From Phycisphaerales bacterium (GTDB taxonomy: Bacteria > Planctomycetota > Phycisphaerae > Phycisphaerales > UBA1924): 64,000 bases of DNA. The translations under genes and the position numbers were made by a program. The stretch lies in assembly GCA_026982335.1 (NCBI GenBank), contig JALSHH010000047.1:1-64000 (forward strand). The letters run 5' to 3'. Position 1 is the first letter of the stretch. Each line of letters opens with the position of its first letter. Of the stretch, positions 1 through 9,862 are shown in pieces. The notes below the pieces were generated by a model, which searched no databases, was not told the DNA's origin, and saw nothing but the letters and a program-made list of their open reading frames with translations.

Positions 1-1091
1 AGTTCTTCAACCGCCGCTGCAACCTGCTGGGTCTGTGTTTCCTGCTCCTGAAGCCCAGAGGCCATCTCATCAGCCGAAGCGGCAATCTGTGTCGAGGCCG
101 AAGCAACCGCTTGGGAAGTCGAACGAATTTCGGTCACCATATTGGTCATGTTGTCGAGAAACGAGTTAAACCAGCTTGCCAACGTACCCATTTCATCGGC
201 CCGTTGGAATTCGATGCGCTGGGTTAAATCGCCCTCACCTGCAATCTTCATCACATCCACAACCTTCGCCATCGGTACAGTGAGCATGTTTCGAATAGCA
301 TACAAGAAAAACAGAATCCCCGCGATCACAACTGGCATCGTCCACACCATCCCCTTGCCAAAGAAATCAGCAACATCGGCGTCGAGTATTTCCAAAGGCA
401 TCTGTACCTCATACGCACCGTGCATATACCCAACTGGCCAGTTCTCGTACCGGAATCCCAAGGCATCCTTACCGTCAAAATTTCCGTTCTCGTCTCGCTC
501 ATCATAAATCGCAGGATCACCGTGACAGGTCATGCACGATTCGTCAAGTATGATCGCACGCATGAAATGAAGCATGTTGGTTTCTTCATTGATGCGAGAA
601 AGTGTCGTCTCACCAGTTGATTTATACTCTGCAGTGAGATCATTAATCATCTGATCCCGAAACCCCCCAGGCGTCGGTGCATTATCCGGGTTCCGTGCTT
701 CAAGGGAGACGATAGAAAAATCAATATCCTCTTTTTCTGCAGCCTCGGCGGCAGCACTCCACCCAACAATCACTGGAATCGATTGGAAAAAACGCGTCTC
801 CGAATAATGTCCACCTTCATCAATCTGCCCAAGCGCCTCCCCGAGAAGATCTTCAACATTGACCTCACCTCTCAGAAACTTCTCTGAAGCACCATTTTTG
901 GCTGCATCGGCAACTGCAGTAAACACCGCTGCACGCTCGATGTACTCACTTTTCATGTCCTCACGAAAATCCTTTAAGAAAATAAAGTAGGTAATCGCGA
1001 CAACAAAAAACAAAATCGCACAGGTCGTAGCGATGATCTTCGTTGAAAGTCCAAATGAGAACTTCTTTATACTCGTGTTGGGCAGTTTCAT
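1..1091 (-). CDS. Methyl-accepting chemotaxis protein with a heme-type (DUF3365/Tll0287-like) sensor domain, partial
   Basis: Membrane chemoreceptor whose 3' part lies outside the window. It is absent from the ORF track because it runs off the left edge; I read it from the reverse strand. The start is ATG at 1091 with GGAG 6-7 nt upstream. Order seen: TM1 at about residues 15-36, a periplasmic domain with 'SCMTCHGDP' at about residues 184-192, TM2 at about 247-266, a HAMP-like stretch, then the beginning of the helical signalling domain ('ASADEMASGLQEQ'). CxxCH is the c-type heme attachment motif, and DUF3365/Tll0287 domains in chemoreceptors bind heme c. A redox, oxygen or NO sensing role is therefore inferred. 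No other chemotaxis genes are in the window. Confidence 0.88.
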   Translation of the reverse strand, partial: MKLPNTSIKKFSFGLSTKIIATTCAILFFVVAITYFIFLKDFREDMKSEYIERAAVFTAVADAAKNGASEKFLRGEVNVEDLLGEALGQIDEGGHYSETRFFQSIPVIVGWSAAAEAAEKEDIDFSIVSLEARNPDNAPTPGGFRDQMINDLTAEYKSTGETTLSRINEETNMLHFMRAIILDESCMTCHGDPAIYDERDENGNFDGKDALGFRYENWPVGYMHGAYEVQMPLEILDADVADFFGKGMVWTMPVVIAGILFFLYAIRNMLTVPMAKVVDVMKIAGEGDLTQRIEFQRADEMGTLASWFNSFLDNMTNMVTEIRSTSQAVASASTQIAASADEMASGLQEQETQTQQVAAAVEE

Positions 1092-1346
1092 AGCTGGCTC
1101 CGTGATGGTGTGGGTTCATACGCTCTCGGTGGTAAAATGAGCAACCACCTCGAAAATCGTCACAAAGAACAAACAACTTTGATCATCACACGAAAATAGT
1201 GGGATTGAAACCCACCACTATCCAAAATTCCCGAACTGACTACACAAAAATGTGCCCATCAAACACAAGTAGATACACCATTACTCGTCAAAACCAACAC
1301 ACCACCTGACGAGAACCGGGAAAAACGAAACAGATTGAGGAGTCTT

Positions 1347-3542
1347 TTATCGCAATGAAAGTAATTGGCTGTATACGGGCATCGGCCAAAGCTCGGCTTC
1401 AACCTGTGATTCAAGCTCATCACCAATCGCACGGAGCGCCTCCATTGCAGGTACGATCCGATCTCGGCAATATTCGCTTTGCCCCATCAAACTTGTGTCT
1501 GGAAGCTCACGAACCTGCTCAAGGTCCTCAATCCGATCTTTCAATAAACAAACCATCTCAACAAAAAGCTCAAGTTCATTGCGCATCACTGTGCTATCAA
1601 CCCCTGCCCCCTCGGTCGCTGCGACCGTCTCGGCCAAGTTCCGCTGGTGCCTGATCGCAGCGGGCAAAATCATTGTCCGCCCCATTGCTGCCATTTGCTG
1701 GGCTTCGATCGAAATCTCCGTGATATACTTTTCCGCAAAAATTTCAACTCGGCTTGCCAACTCCGTCTTTGAAAGCACCTTATATTTCCGAAAAACGGAT
1801 TTCACCTTCGCCGTCTGCAATGCGGGTAACGCATCAGCAGTTGATCGCAAGTTTGGCAACCCTCGCCTATGGGCCTCTTCTTCCCATTCGTCCGCATAGT
1901 TATCACCATTGAAAACAATCGCTTTGTGCTCTCGGACAACATCCTTGAGCACCTTGCGCACGACCGCTTCGCGTTTGGCTGGCGTTGGATCTTCGCCCAT
2001 CGCCTCTTCAATGTTCGTTGCGATAAAATCTAGGCTTTCTGCCACAATGGTATTGATCACCGTATTAGGCCAAGACACCGAGGCCGTCGAGCCCACTGCA
2101 CGAAGCTCGAATTTATTTCCGGTAAAAGCAAATGGGCTGGTACGATTGCGATCGCCCGAGTCACGCTTGAGCGCTGGAAGCGTTCTGGCCCCCAAATCGA
2201 GCTCCCCGCCTTTGATGGTTCGGCTCGACTTCCCTTTCTCAAGCTGCTCGATCAGATCGGTGAGCATATCGCCCAAGAAGATCGAAATAATCGCAGGTGG
2301 CGCCTCGTTGGCACCAAGGCGATGGTCATTCGATGCGCTGGCAATCGTTGCCCGAAGCAAATCACCATGGATATGCACCGCGCGAATCACACTACACAAG
2401 AAGGCCATGAACTGCGTGTTGGTATGCGTTTCATCTTGGGGATCAAGCAGATTTACCCCGGTATCGGTCGCAATCGACCAGTTATTGTGCTTGCCCGATC
2501 CATTAACACCAGCAAATGGCTTTTCGTGCAAACACGCCACAAATCCAAACCGCCCGGCAACCTTCTTCAAAGTATCCATCAATATCGCCTGATGGTCACA
2601 TGCGATATTGGTCGATTCAAACAACGGTGCAATCTCATATTGTCCCGGCGCCACTTCATTATGACGGGTCTGCACAGGCACACCAAGTCGAAAAAGTTCT
2701 TCCTCGAACTCGGCCATGAATCCATTGACTCGAGGCGGAATCGAACCAAAATAATGATCATCAAGCTGCTGGTGCTTGGGAGGAACCGCACCAAAGAGCG
2801 TCCGCCCACAGCTCACCAGATCAGGACGCGCAAAGTAGAGGTTGCGATCAATCAGAAAGTATTCCTGCTCCGCCCCCAGTGTCGAACCGACCGACTTGAC
2901 CCCTTCATCGGTGCCGAAGATTTTGAGAATACGCATCGCCTGTTTATCGAGCGCATCAATCGAACGAAGCAAAGGGGTCTTCTTATCGAGCGCCTCACCA
3001 TTCCAACTCACAAACGCCGTCGGAATACACAGCGTCGCGTAGTTATTCCCACGAACAATAAAGGCTGGCGAGGTCGCGTCCCACGCGGTATACCCGCGCG
3101 CTTCAAAGGTTGCTCGCAATCCACCCGAGGGAAAACTCGACGCATCAGGCTCACCTTGGATGAGATTCGAACCCGAAAGCCGATACATCACCCCGCCATT
3201 GCCATCGGGTGTGACAAGCGAATCATGCTTCTCCGCGGTAAGCCCAGTCATCGGTTGAAACCAATGCGTGTAGTGCGTCGCCCCGCGCTCGATCGCCCAG
3301 TCCTTCATCGCGGTCGCAATCACTTCAGCATCATCGGTCGAAAGCTTTGCGTTGCTCTCAATGGTTTTCACCACCGCTCCAAAGGTATTTTTGGGCAGCC
3401 GATCGCGCATCTTGCGCAAATCAAACACATCGCATCCATAAATCTCATCGATCTTACGATGCGAAGCATCAACACCCGCACTCATGGACTGCCATCTCGA
3501 TGATGCTGCGACCGCTTCTCCATGTGGATCACCCGTGACCAT
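1347..3542 (-). CDS. glnN: Glutamine synthetase type III
   Basis: ATP-dependent ligation of ammonium to glutamate, nitrogen assimilation, cytoplasm. The 731-residue length fits type III enzymes (about 700-730) rather than type I (about 450). Type III features seen: an N-terminal region with '[13 protein letters not shown]', the catalytic-domain stretches '[23 protein letters not shown]', '[16 protein letters not shown]' and '[14 protein letters not shown]', and a long helical C-terminal tail. The ORF extends to 3590, but ATG 3542 has GGAG 7 nt upstream and begins 'MVTGDPHGE', so I chose it. No PII, ntr or amt gene is adjacent. The tRNA-Leu gene lies upstream on the opposite strand. Confidence 0.95.
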   Translation of the reverse strand: MVTGDPHGEAVAASSRWQSMSAGVDASHRKIDEIYGCDVFDLRKMRDRLPKNTFGAVVKTIESNAKLSTDDAEVIATAMKDWAIERGATHYTHWFQPMTGLTAEKHDSLVTPDGNGGVMYRLSGSNLIQGEPDASSFPSGGLRATFEARGYTAWDATSPAFIVRGNNYATLCIPTAFVSWNGEALDKKTPLLRSIDALDKQAMRILKIFGTDEGVKSVGSTLGAEQEYFLIDRNLYFARPDLVSCGRTLFGAVPPKHQQLDDHYFGSIPPRVNGFMAEFEEELFRLGVPVQTRHNEVAPGQYEIAPLFESTNIACDHQAILMDTLKKVAGRFGFVACLHEKPFAGVNGSGKHNNWSIATDTGVNLLDPQDETHTNTQFMAFLCSVIRAVHIHGDLLRATIASASNDHRLGANEAPPAIISIFLGDMLTDLIEQLEKGKSSRTIKGGELDLGARTLPALKRDSGDRNRTSPFAFTGNKFELRAVGSTASVSWPNTVINTIVAESLDFIATNIEEAMGEDPTPAKREAVVRKVLKDVVREHKAIVFNGDNYADEWEEEAHRRGLPNLRSTADALPALQTAKVKSVFRKYKVLSKTELASRVEIFAEKYITEISIEAQQMAAMGRTMILPAAIRHQRNLAETVAATEGAGVDSTVMRNELELFVEMVCLLKDRIEDLEQVRELPDTSLMGQSEYCRDRIVPAMEALRAIGDELESQVEAELWPMPVYSQLLSLR

Positions 3543-3760
3543 GGTGTTTCTCCATTGCGAAAGTTGTTTCGCCAGATTGAAGGCTCTCAATAAACAGAAG
3601 TAAACCGACCTGCCTGATTCTTACCTGCTGATTGAGAATTGCAAATCTGATCTGGAGCGCAGAACCGATAAAGTTGAGATTACCCTCCACACATTCGCTG
3701 GCAGACTCAATTGACCTGTCATTTGTTTGATTCGCGTGCCATCTTGATCCCGAATTAGGA

Positions 3761-3766
3761 TAGAAT
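3761..3766 (+). promoter_or_regulatory. Putative -10 element of the tRNA-Leu gene
   Basis: TAGAAT lies about 21 nt before the mature tRNA 5' end, which is the expected distance for a short 5' leader removed by RNase P. No convincing -35 hexamer is visible at 17 nt. Confidence 0.4.
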
Positions 3767-3787
3767 CGACGCAGATTGTCCGATCAC

Positions 3788-3871
<84 letters not shown>

Positions 3872-4029
3872 TTCTCTCCTTCAATCGCATATCGCTAGAG
3901 AGGACAAAGCAGGCTCCCCGCCTCATTTTCGGCCAATGAGCAGAGATTCCTTGTGCCCAGACCCCATCCCAGATATGCTCAAGCACAGGCCCTTCCACTG
4001 AATCAGAAGCGTCCAATGGAGAAAAAAAC

Positions 4030-5901
4030 ATGCCACATGCCATTGGCGTGGGACTGGGATTGATGCTGGCGATTTCACTCGCAGCCGCTGGGGAACCAAG
4101 CAATCCTGACGATATCAGTCTCGAAAAATATAGGGACAACTGTGCAACAGTTGTCCCCCCTGTCCAAAGCTCCCCATCCACCCAAGGCACACTCCCAGAC
4201 TGCGGCGACCGATCCGTCATTGATATCCTGTGGGTGTATACCCCTGACGCACTGGCCTATATTGGAAAAGAAGAGTGGATCCGCGTGTTGTGCGAACTCA
4301 ACATCGAAGAAGCAAACACCGCATTTGCCAACACCCAACTTCCATTTGCAACACGCATGGTCGGACTGGTCGCAACCGACTACGACGAGAGCGGCAACCA
4401 CCTCGCACTGATCCAAGGACAAGGTGATGGTGTCATGGACGAAATCCACGCTGTACGCGACTCACTCGCAGCCGACATCGTCGTACTCATCACCGTCGAT
4501 GGATATTGTGGGCTGGCCTATGTGGCACCCAATAATGAAGCTTTCGGTTTCCAGAAGGTCTCCGCAGGATGCCTCACCGCCCCGGCATTTCGCCACGAAC
4601 TCGGGCACAACCTCGGATCAAAGCACTGGGCAGCCGACCCCGGCGGTTTCTTTTCGTATTCCGCAGGACATGTCCTCACATTCGACGATGGTTCAACCGC
4701 AGGCACCGCTATGGGGGGCAACGCGCTTCCTCGATTTTCAAATCCCCGTGTCGAATACGAAGGCGTTCCGACAGGCGTGCCCGTTGGCACCGACAACGCT
4801 GCCGACAACTGGCTCGCCTTTATGCAGACCGTACCAATGATCGCAGACTTCCGGTGTAGCGGCGACTGCAACGCCAACGGCATCGACGACCAGACCGAAA
4901 TCCTCTCGGGCATGGCGCAAGACTGCGACAACAACGGCGTCCCCGACGAGTGCCAGCTCGACCTCAACAACAACGGCATCATTGATGCCTGCGATACGCT
5001 CCCAGTCGTCGTGCGTGTCCCCGAAGACCTCCCATCGCTCCAACTGGCGATCGCCATGGCCGAATCAGGAATACACGAAATCGTTGTTGGCCCAGGAACT
5101 TGGATTGGCCCCTTCGACACACAGGGCAAAGCCATCACCGTCCGAAGCTCCGATGGGCCGGCAACGACGATTCTTGATGCGCTTGGCAATGGTCGCGTCA
5201 TCACAATCCGAAGCAACGAAACGCCTCAGACTGTTCTCGATGGTTTCACAATCACCGGCGGCACCGCATACTCAGGAGCAGGCATGTTCATTGAATATGC
5301 ATCCCCCACCATCCGAAACTGCATTTTCACCAACAACGCAGCAGACTATGCCGGGGGGGCGCTACGCGTCACGGATGGCTCGCCGCACTTTATTGATTGC
5401 ACCTTCCAAACAAACATCGCATCCTGGGGCGGCGCGGTGAGCACATGGAGCGGCATGCCCATATTCGAACGCTGCCAGTTCACTGAAAACACTGCCCGAT
5501 CAGATGGACGAGGCGGCACTTTCTCATCATGGACAAGCAACGCATCATTCATCGACTGCGTATTTGAGCAAAACACCTCCGCTGCACCCGGAGGCGCCCT
5601 CTTCATCGTCGATGGCGGCGGGGCCAACGCACCGAGCATCTCGAACACGCGATTCTGCAGCAACACGCCAGACCACATCAACCCCTCGCAATGGCAAGAT
5701 ATGGGTGGAAACGAGTTCTTCGACAACTGCCCATGCCCGGCAGACCTCACCGGCGATGGTGCCCTCAACTTTTTCGATGTCTCCGCATTCCTCAAAGCAT
5801 TCAACGCCAACGACCCCATCGCCGACTTCGACAACAACGGCCGATGGAACTTCTTCGATGTCAGCGCCTTCCTCGAAGCCTTTGCCTCAGGCTGCCCATA
5901 G
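4030..5901 (+). CDS. Secreted zinc metalloprotease-like protein with beta-helix region and C-terminal dockerin
   Basis: 623 residues. An N-terminal Sec signal ('MPHAIGVGLGLMLAISLAAAG') follows a good site (GGAG before ATG). The protease part contains 'HELGHNLGSKH' at residues 189-199, an exact HExxHxxGxxH metzincin/reprolysin-like zinc motif. Next comes a Asp/Asn-rich calcium-type segment ('DCNANGIDDQTE', 'DCDNNGVPDEC'), then a region of right-handed parallel beta-helix type repeats ('TIRNCIFTNNAA', 'HFIDCTFQTN', 'IFERCQFTEN'). The C-terminal 55 residues hold two dockerin-like repeats ('ADLTGDGALNFFDVSAFL', 'ADFDNNGRWNFFDVSAFL') and end in 'SGCP', the GC-type dockerin of Phycisphaerae. Likely exported and anchored or assembled extracellularly; the substrate is unknown. 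Confidence 0.85.
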   Translation: MPHAIGVGLGLMLAISLAAAGEPSNPDDISLEKYRDNCATVVPPVQSSPSTQGTLPDCGDRSVIDILWVYTPDALAYIGKEEWIRVLCELNIEEANTAFANTQLPFATRMVGLVATDYDESGNHLALIQGQGDGVMDEIHAVRDSLAADIVVLITVDGYCGLAYVAPNNEAFGFQKVSAGCLTAPAFRHELGHNLGSKHWAADPGGFFSYSAGHVLTFDDGSTAGTAMGGNALPRFSNPRVEYEGVPTGVPVGTDNAADNWLAFMQTVPMIADFRCSGDCNANGIDDQTEILSGMAQDCDNNGVPDECQLDLNNNGIIDACDTLPVVVRVPEDLPSLQLAIAMAESGIHEIVVGPGTWIGPFDTQGKAITVRSSDGPATTILDALGNGRVITIRSNETPQTVLDGFTITGGTAYSGAGMFIEYASPTIRNCIFTNNAADYAGGALRVTDGSPHFIDCTFQTNIASWGGAVSTWSGMPIFERCQFTENTARSDGRGGTFSSWTSNASFIDCVFEQNTSAAPGGALFIVDGGGANAPSISNTRFCSNTPDHINPSQWQDMGGNEFFDNCPCPADLTGDGALNFFDVSAFLKAFNANDPIADFDNNGRWNFFDVSAFLEAFASGCP

Positions 5902-5909
5902 CCGACAAC

Positions 5910-7130
5910 TCAGATCAGCTTCACCCGCTTGAGGGCCCGCTCAAACTGATCCCATCGGTCTTCGAGCGTCCCCGTATATCCCAAGCTCACCCGAACGAGT
6001 CCCGGCGCGATCCCGGCTTCTCTGAGCTCATCGTCACTCAGCTCCGAGCTCGTCGAACTCGCCGAGCAGGACATCAGCGTATCGAAATACCCCAGACTCA
6101 CCGCAAGCATTCCGAACCCTTCGTGCTGCTGAAGGTCATTCATGAACTCGAACGCCCGGTCCGCCGTTCCCAGATCAATCGCAAAGAGCCCGCCAGCTCC
6201 GAATCCTTCGTTCATCATCGACTCGAGCAATGTGGATTGCGGATGGCTCTTGAGCCCCGGATAGGACACATCGAGTCCGAAAGACTCGAGTCGATCGGCA
6301 AAGAACCGCGCCCGTCTCGAATGCTCTTTCATCCGCAACCCAAGGTGAGGCAATCGCAACGAAAGATCAAACGCAACCCGCGGATCCATCGTCGGCCCCA
6401 GAAGCATCATCGCCCCAGTGTGCAAATCCATCAATTCCATGATGAACTCTTTGGACGCACACACCGCCCCGGCGATGATGTCCGACCCGCCTCCCATAAA
6501 CTTGGTCATCGAATGGATCACAATATCAGCACCATGTTGGGCCGGCGAAAGAATCATCGGGCTGAAGGTGTTGTCAACAACCAGTTTCGCATCCGCCTGG
6601 TGCGCGACGGCTGCGAGCCGAGAGATGTCGGCAATCTTCATCGTCGGGTTGGAAATCGACTCCGTAAAAATCGCCCTTGTGTTCTCGGTCATCGCACCCT
6701 TGACCTCATCGAGATTGGTGATATCCACAAACCGAACCTTGATACCAGTCTTGAGGGGGAAGAACTGCTTGAAGAGCGCGAAGGTGCCGCCATAGATCGC
6801 GTTGGACGCGACAATCTCATCGCCCGGTGAGCACAACTGCATAATCGAACACGCGATCGCACTGATCCCCGAACTCGTCGCATAGGCCGACTCGGTCCCC
6901 TCGATCGCAGCAAGGTATCGACCCAGCACATACACCGTCGGATTGAAGTGCCGACCGTAAAGAAAGCACCCGCCCTGCTCGGGGTTCTTCTCCCCTTTAA
7001 AAATCTCGGGCATGATCTCGGCAGCCATCACCGTAAAAGTCGTCGAGGTCTCGATGGACATATTCACGCCCCCGTGCTCACCAAACTCATGGCGAACCTT
7101 CGAAAGCGATCGAACCGGATCAAATAACAT
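5910..7130 (-). CDS. PLP-dependent Cys/Met metabolism enzyme (methionine gamma-lyase / cystathionine synthase-type)
   Basis: 406-residue member of the Cys_Met_Meta_PP fold-type I family, which cleaves or forms C-S bonds in methionine, homocysteine or cystathionine metabolism. The PLP Schiff-base lysine is K210 in 'SMTKFMGGGSD'. 'FLYGRHFNPT' matches the YSRxxNPT substrate/PLP-binding motif (partly diverged), and 'VVDNTFSP' is the usual Asp region. Start ATG 7130 has GGAGG 5 nt upstream; the ORF extension to 7193 lacks a site. The exact reaction cannot be assigned: gamma-lyase, gamma-synthase and sulfhydrylase differ by few residues. The gene ends 8 bp from the convergent metalloprotease gene. 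Confidence 0.88.
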   Translation of the reverse strand: MLFDPVRSLSKVRHEFGEHGGVNMSIETSTTFTVMAAEIMPEIFKGEKNPEQGGCFLYGRHFNPTVYVLGRYLAAIEGTESAYATSSGISAIACSIMQLCSPGDEIVASNAIYGGTFALFKQFFPLKTGIKVRFVDITNLDEVKGAMTENTRAIFTESISNPTMKIADISRLAAVAHQADAKLVVDNTFSPMILSPAQHGADIVIHSMTKFMGGGSDIIAGAVCASKEFIMELMDLHTGAMMLLGPTMDPRVAFDLSLRLPHLGLRMKEHSRRARFFADRLESFGLDVSYPGLKSHPQSTLLESMMNEGFGAGGLFAIDLGTADRAFEFMNDLQQHEGFGMLAVSLGYFDTLMSCSASSTSSELSDDELREAGIAPGLVRVSLGYTGTLEDRWDQFERALKRVKLI

Positions 7131-7229
7131 ACACACCTCCAAAGCCAAAAAACAAACAGGCGAAAGATACCAAAGCATGATATCCAGTATCAACCTGAAT
7201 CACGACCTTGGCATCAGATACTCATCATT

Positions 7230-8282
7230 TCAGACCGACCGATTACCCAGCATCCCCAATACGGGATCGCCATCGAGCAACGCCCCCGCCCGCTCGATCC
7301 GCTGATCCCAATGCACCTCCTGCTCACACATCGCACAGAGCCCAACCCGAAACGCCCGGCGTTTAATCGGCAGATGCAAATCATAAAGCATCATCGCCTG
7401 CCCCACGGGATCATCCATCCGCACAGACTCAGTACCGAGTCTAACAAACCGATCCAAAGCCCGCCGATGATCCCGCACATCAAGCCTGAGCACCTCGCGG
7501 GTAACCTGCCCGTGCACATGCGGGTCACGCTCAAAGAGCTCGCGATAACACGCCGGGTTCGCTTCATAAAGCACCACCGACATCATCCCAAGGAGTACCT
7601 CGCGCACAAAATACTCCCGCATAGAAACCCGGTGGTCATGCACCGCCCGCGCATCAGCACAAAACACAATCTCCGAATCTCGCCCAAAACACCGGTACAC
7701 AAACTCGATATCCTCGAAATAAATCGGACAAATCGCAGGATCGAACACCTGGGCGAGCCCGTCAATCACTTCACGCCTAATCGAAAGATTGAGCGTCCAC
7801 CCATACCGAAAGTCATACCGCTGACCATCAACCAACCCCCGCTGATCGAAGATCGCAGGCGAATGCGCAATGAACCCGTCGAACGCAGTGGGTGATTCTG
7901 GCTCAACCCAAGCCGAGTCGCCCAACACCGCCCGATGTCCCGCTTCGAGGGCATCGACATGGGCATCAATGAACCCATCGCTGGGAATCACATCATCATT
8001 GAGCAGCAAAATCGCATCGCCTCGGGCGCACTCGATCCCCAGATTCCGCGCTGCCCCTGCCCCGACATGCATTGTTCGGATGATTTCAAATGCAAATGGA
8101 TAATCACCCCCTGGAAGATCACCCTCGCCATCAACCACCACAAACACCTCGAATGGCGTCCTCGTTGTGACACACTGCTGATCGAGCGCACCGAATAGAT
8201 TCATCAGCTTCTTCGATCGCCCACGGGTAGGCACAATCACAGATAAAAGTTGAATCTTCGAGATAGACGATGCGTGCTCCAT
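7230..8282 (-). CDS. Glycosyltransferase family 2
   Basis: 350 residues, GT-A fold nucleotide-sugar transferase. Hallmarks: 'LLSVIVPTRGRSKKL' at the N-terminus (nucleotide binding), 'GAGAARNLGIECARGDAILLLNDDVIPSDGF' with the DxD-like NDD metal-binding site, and 'YFEDIEFVYRCF' with the acidic ED catalytic-base motif. No transmembrane segment is evident, so it is cytoplasmic or peripheral. Acceptor and product are unknown; polysaccharide or glycoprotein assembly is likely. The start is uncertain: ATG 8282 sits just before the domain but its GGAGG is only 1 nt away, and the ORF is open to 8432. Confidence 0.85.
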   Translation of the reverse strand: MEHASSISKIQLLSVIVPTRGRSKKLMNLFGALDQQCVTTRTPFEVFVVVDGEGDLPGGDYPFAFEIIRTMHVGAGAARNLGIECARGDAILLLNDDVIPSDGFIDAHVDALEAGHRAVLGDSAWVEPESPTAFDGFIAHSPAIFDQRGLVDGQRYDFRYGWTLNLSIRREVIDGLAQVFDPAICPIYFEDIEFVYRCFGRDSEIVFCADARAVHDHRVSMREYFVREVLLGMMSVVLYEANPACYRELFERDPHVHGQVTREVLRLDVRDHRRALDRFVRLGTESVRMDDPVGQAMMLYDLHLPIKRRAFRVGLCAMCEQEVHWDQRIERAGALLDGDPVLGMLGNRSV

Positions 8283-8674
8283 GCCTCCGAGATGATACAC
8301 ACCGCACCCGACAATGATATCTTTATCACCATCAACCCCATACCCACCCATGCAGCTACGCCGACAGACCCGTCGCATCATCTCAAAACATTTGCAAAAC
8401 CGCCAAAAGACGCGATCGAGCAAATAGAGCACCTCAATCGACAGATCGCCACCGCTGCCCAGCCCGGGTGCTCAATCCAGGTGCTCAATCCGGCTCGTGC
8501 CCACCCTGCAAAACATGAACACAGACCAAAGTCAGCAAACGCTCATTTGATACACAAAGACTCCTGCTCGACCTGATCCAAAACGCCGATGGCGTGCGGG
8601 ACGAACATTCGCCCCACACAACCATCGGCCCCAAACCCCACTAAAGGGCATACTGATGCAAAAAGCCTCCAATG
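8283..8674. other. Intergenic stretch, nothing convincing
   Basis: Between the glycosyltransferase start and the terminator of the small basic ORF I see no ORF with a ribosome binding site and no RNA fold. The open frame of the glycosyltransferase continues to 8432 but looks non-coding there. Confidence 0.4.
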
Positions 8675-8705
8675 AAAAAAGCCTCAGGTTCATACCCAAG
8701 GCTTT
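8675..8705 (-). terminator. Rho-independent terminator of the 30-residue ORF
   Basis: On the minus strand the stem AAAGCCT/AGGCTTT encloses a 13-nt loop and is followed by a T run. It lies about 30 nt past the stop of the small ORF. Confidence 0.75.
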
Positions 8706-8733
8706 GATCTTCGACGCTCTTTGGAAACAACTC

Positions 8734-8826
8734 TTACACCTGATTCCTCAAAGTCAACACGATCGCCCGGGCATGAGTGATGCCTTTGCTCCGTTTCGCT
8801 TTGCGTCGTTTAAGAATCAAGTTCAT
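8734..8826 (-). CDS. Small basic protein, 30 residues, unknown function
   Basis: Too short for the ORF track. ATG 8826 is preceded by GGAGG with 6 nt spacing, one of the best Shine-Dalgarno sites in the window. The frame reads 30 codons to TAA at 8734-8736 and is followed by an intrinsic terminator, so it is a complete expression unit. The peptide begins 'MNLILKRRKAKRSKGITHAR' and has a cluster of Lys/Arg at residues 6-14, as in RNA-binding or tiny ribosome-associated proteins. I do not recognise the family. It could also be a leader peptide, but no downstream gene follows on that strand before the terminator. Confidence 0.55.
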   Translation of the reverse strand: MNLILKRRKAKRSKGITHARAIVLTLRNQV

Positions 8827-8980
8827 GTGATGCCTCCTAAGCTGCAGGCATACCTTGGGCACCCCATCAATTCATGCTGTGTCATCTATCGGATCAATAC
8901 GCACCAAGACTTGAACGCCCAGAAAAATCACACCAGATCAACACAACCAAATCCCAATATGCTCTAGAATATACCTCATT

Positions 8981-9760
8981 ATGCACGCCCACATCATCCA
9001 ACTCGATATCGTCTGGGAAAACAAAGAAGCCAACTTTGCCAAAGTCAAACAACTGATCCAAAGTGCACCCATCAATCCCAATGATCTCATCGTCCTCCCC
9101 GAACTCTTCGATGTCGGGTTCACGCTCAACGCCGAGATCGCAACCGATGCCCCCGGCACCACTCGCGCATTCCTCCAACAACTCACTGACGATACCCGCT
9201 GCACCATCCATGGCTCACGCGCCATCCCCGATCCAGACACTGGCAAACTCCACAATGTTGCCACCATCACAGCCCCCAACCAAGCATCACCCATCTGCGA
9301 GTATGCCAAGCTCCACCCATTCTCCTTCGGCCGGGAAACCGAGTCGTACACCGCTGGCAACGAAATCACCTCCTACCAATGGGTCAGTAACCAAACCCTG
9401 CACATCTGCCCTGTCATCTGCTACGACCTGCGCTTCCCCGAGCTCTTCCGACACGCCATCCACCAAGGCGCCCAAGCATTCGTCCTCGGTGCCAACTGGC
9501 CCGATGCACGCATCGCCCACTGGCGTGCCCTGTGCATCGCACGAGCCATCGAAAACCAAGCCTTCGTCATCGCAGCCAATCGTACCGGCGACGACCCACA
9601 TCTCTCCTATCTCGGCAACTCGATCGTCATCAGCCCAATGGGCGAAGTCCTCGGCGAACTGAGCAACGAAGAAACAATACTCAGCGTCGAGATCAATCCG
9701 CAATCAGTCATCGACTGGCGATCAACCTTCCCCGTCCTCAACGATATCAAACTCATCTAG
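8981..9760 (+). CDS. Nitrilase-superfamily amidohydrolase (omega-amidase/YafV-like)
   Basis: 259-residue C-N hydrolase. The catalytic triad is visible: E41 in 'VLPELFDVGF', K110 in 'YAKLHPF' and C147 in 'PVICYDLRFPELFR'. The last motif matches the omega-amidase branch, which deaminates alpha-ketoglutaramate and related omega-amides and may act in glutamine salvage or metabolite repair. Cytoplasmic. No Shine-Dalgarno site is seen; TATACC ends 5 nt before the ATG and TAGAAT 10 nt before it, so a leaderless or near-leaderless transcript is possible. The exact substrate is not determinable from sequence. Confidence 0.88.
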   Translation: MHAHIIQLDIVWENKEANFAKVKQLIQSAPINPNDLIVLPELFDVGFTLNAEIATDAPGTTRAFLQQLTDDTRCTIHGSRAIPDPDTGKLHNVATITAPNQASPICEYAKLHPFSFGRETESYTAGNEITSYQWVSNQTLHICPVICYDLRFPELFRHAIHQGAQAFVLGANWPDARIAHWRALCIARAIENQAFVIAANRTGDDPHLSYLGNSIVISPMGEVLGELSNEETILSVEINPQSVIDWRSTFPVLNDIKLI

Positions 9761-9796
9761 ATTCTGCTTAGCGACTCGTATTGCCTTGCAAACTCT

Positions 9797-9820
9797 CCTC
9801 CCCCAAGCTTCCGGGGGAGG
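9797..9820. repeat. GC-rich inverted repeat
   Basis: CCTCCCCC and GGGGGAGG flank an 8-nt spacer between the convergent amidase and rplS genes. It has no T run on either side, so it is a hairpin of unproven function rather than a canonical terminator. Confidence 0.5.
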
Positions 9821-9862
9821 CGAAAAAACCTCGCTCTTGCATAAGACAGAACCCAAAACTAT

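Noticed and set aside
2322-3503. 393-codon plus-strand ORF opposite glnN
   Set aside because: Antisense shadow of a well-supported glutamine synthetase; Arg/His/Ile-rich composition, no ribosome site.
5691-6830. 379-codon ORF spanning the metalloprotease end and the PLP enzyme antisense
   Set aside because: Crosses two convergent real genes and is Arg-rich shadow sequence.
7131-7229. SAM riboswitch upstream of the Cys/Met PLP enzyme
   Set aside because: Only about 100 bp lies before the next gene, with no SAM-I/II/IV core pattern, and a plain GGAGG site is present.
8656-8967. 103-codon plus ORF
   Set aside because: Lies antisense to the 30-codon ORF that has a perfect ribosome site and terminator; itself without a site.
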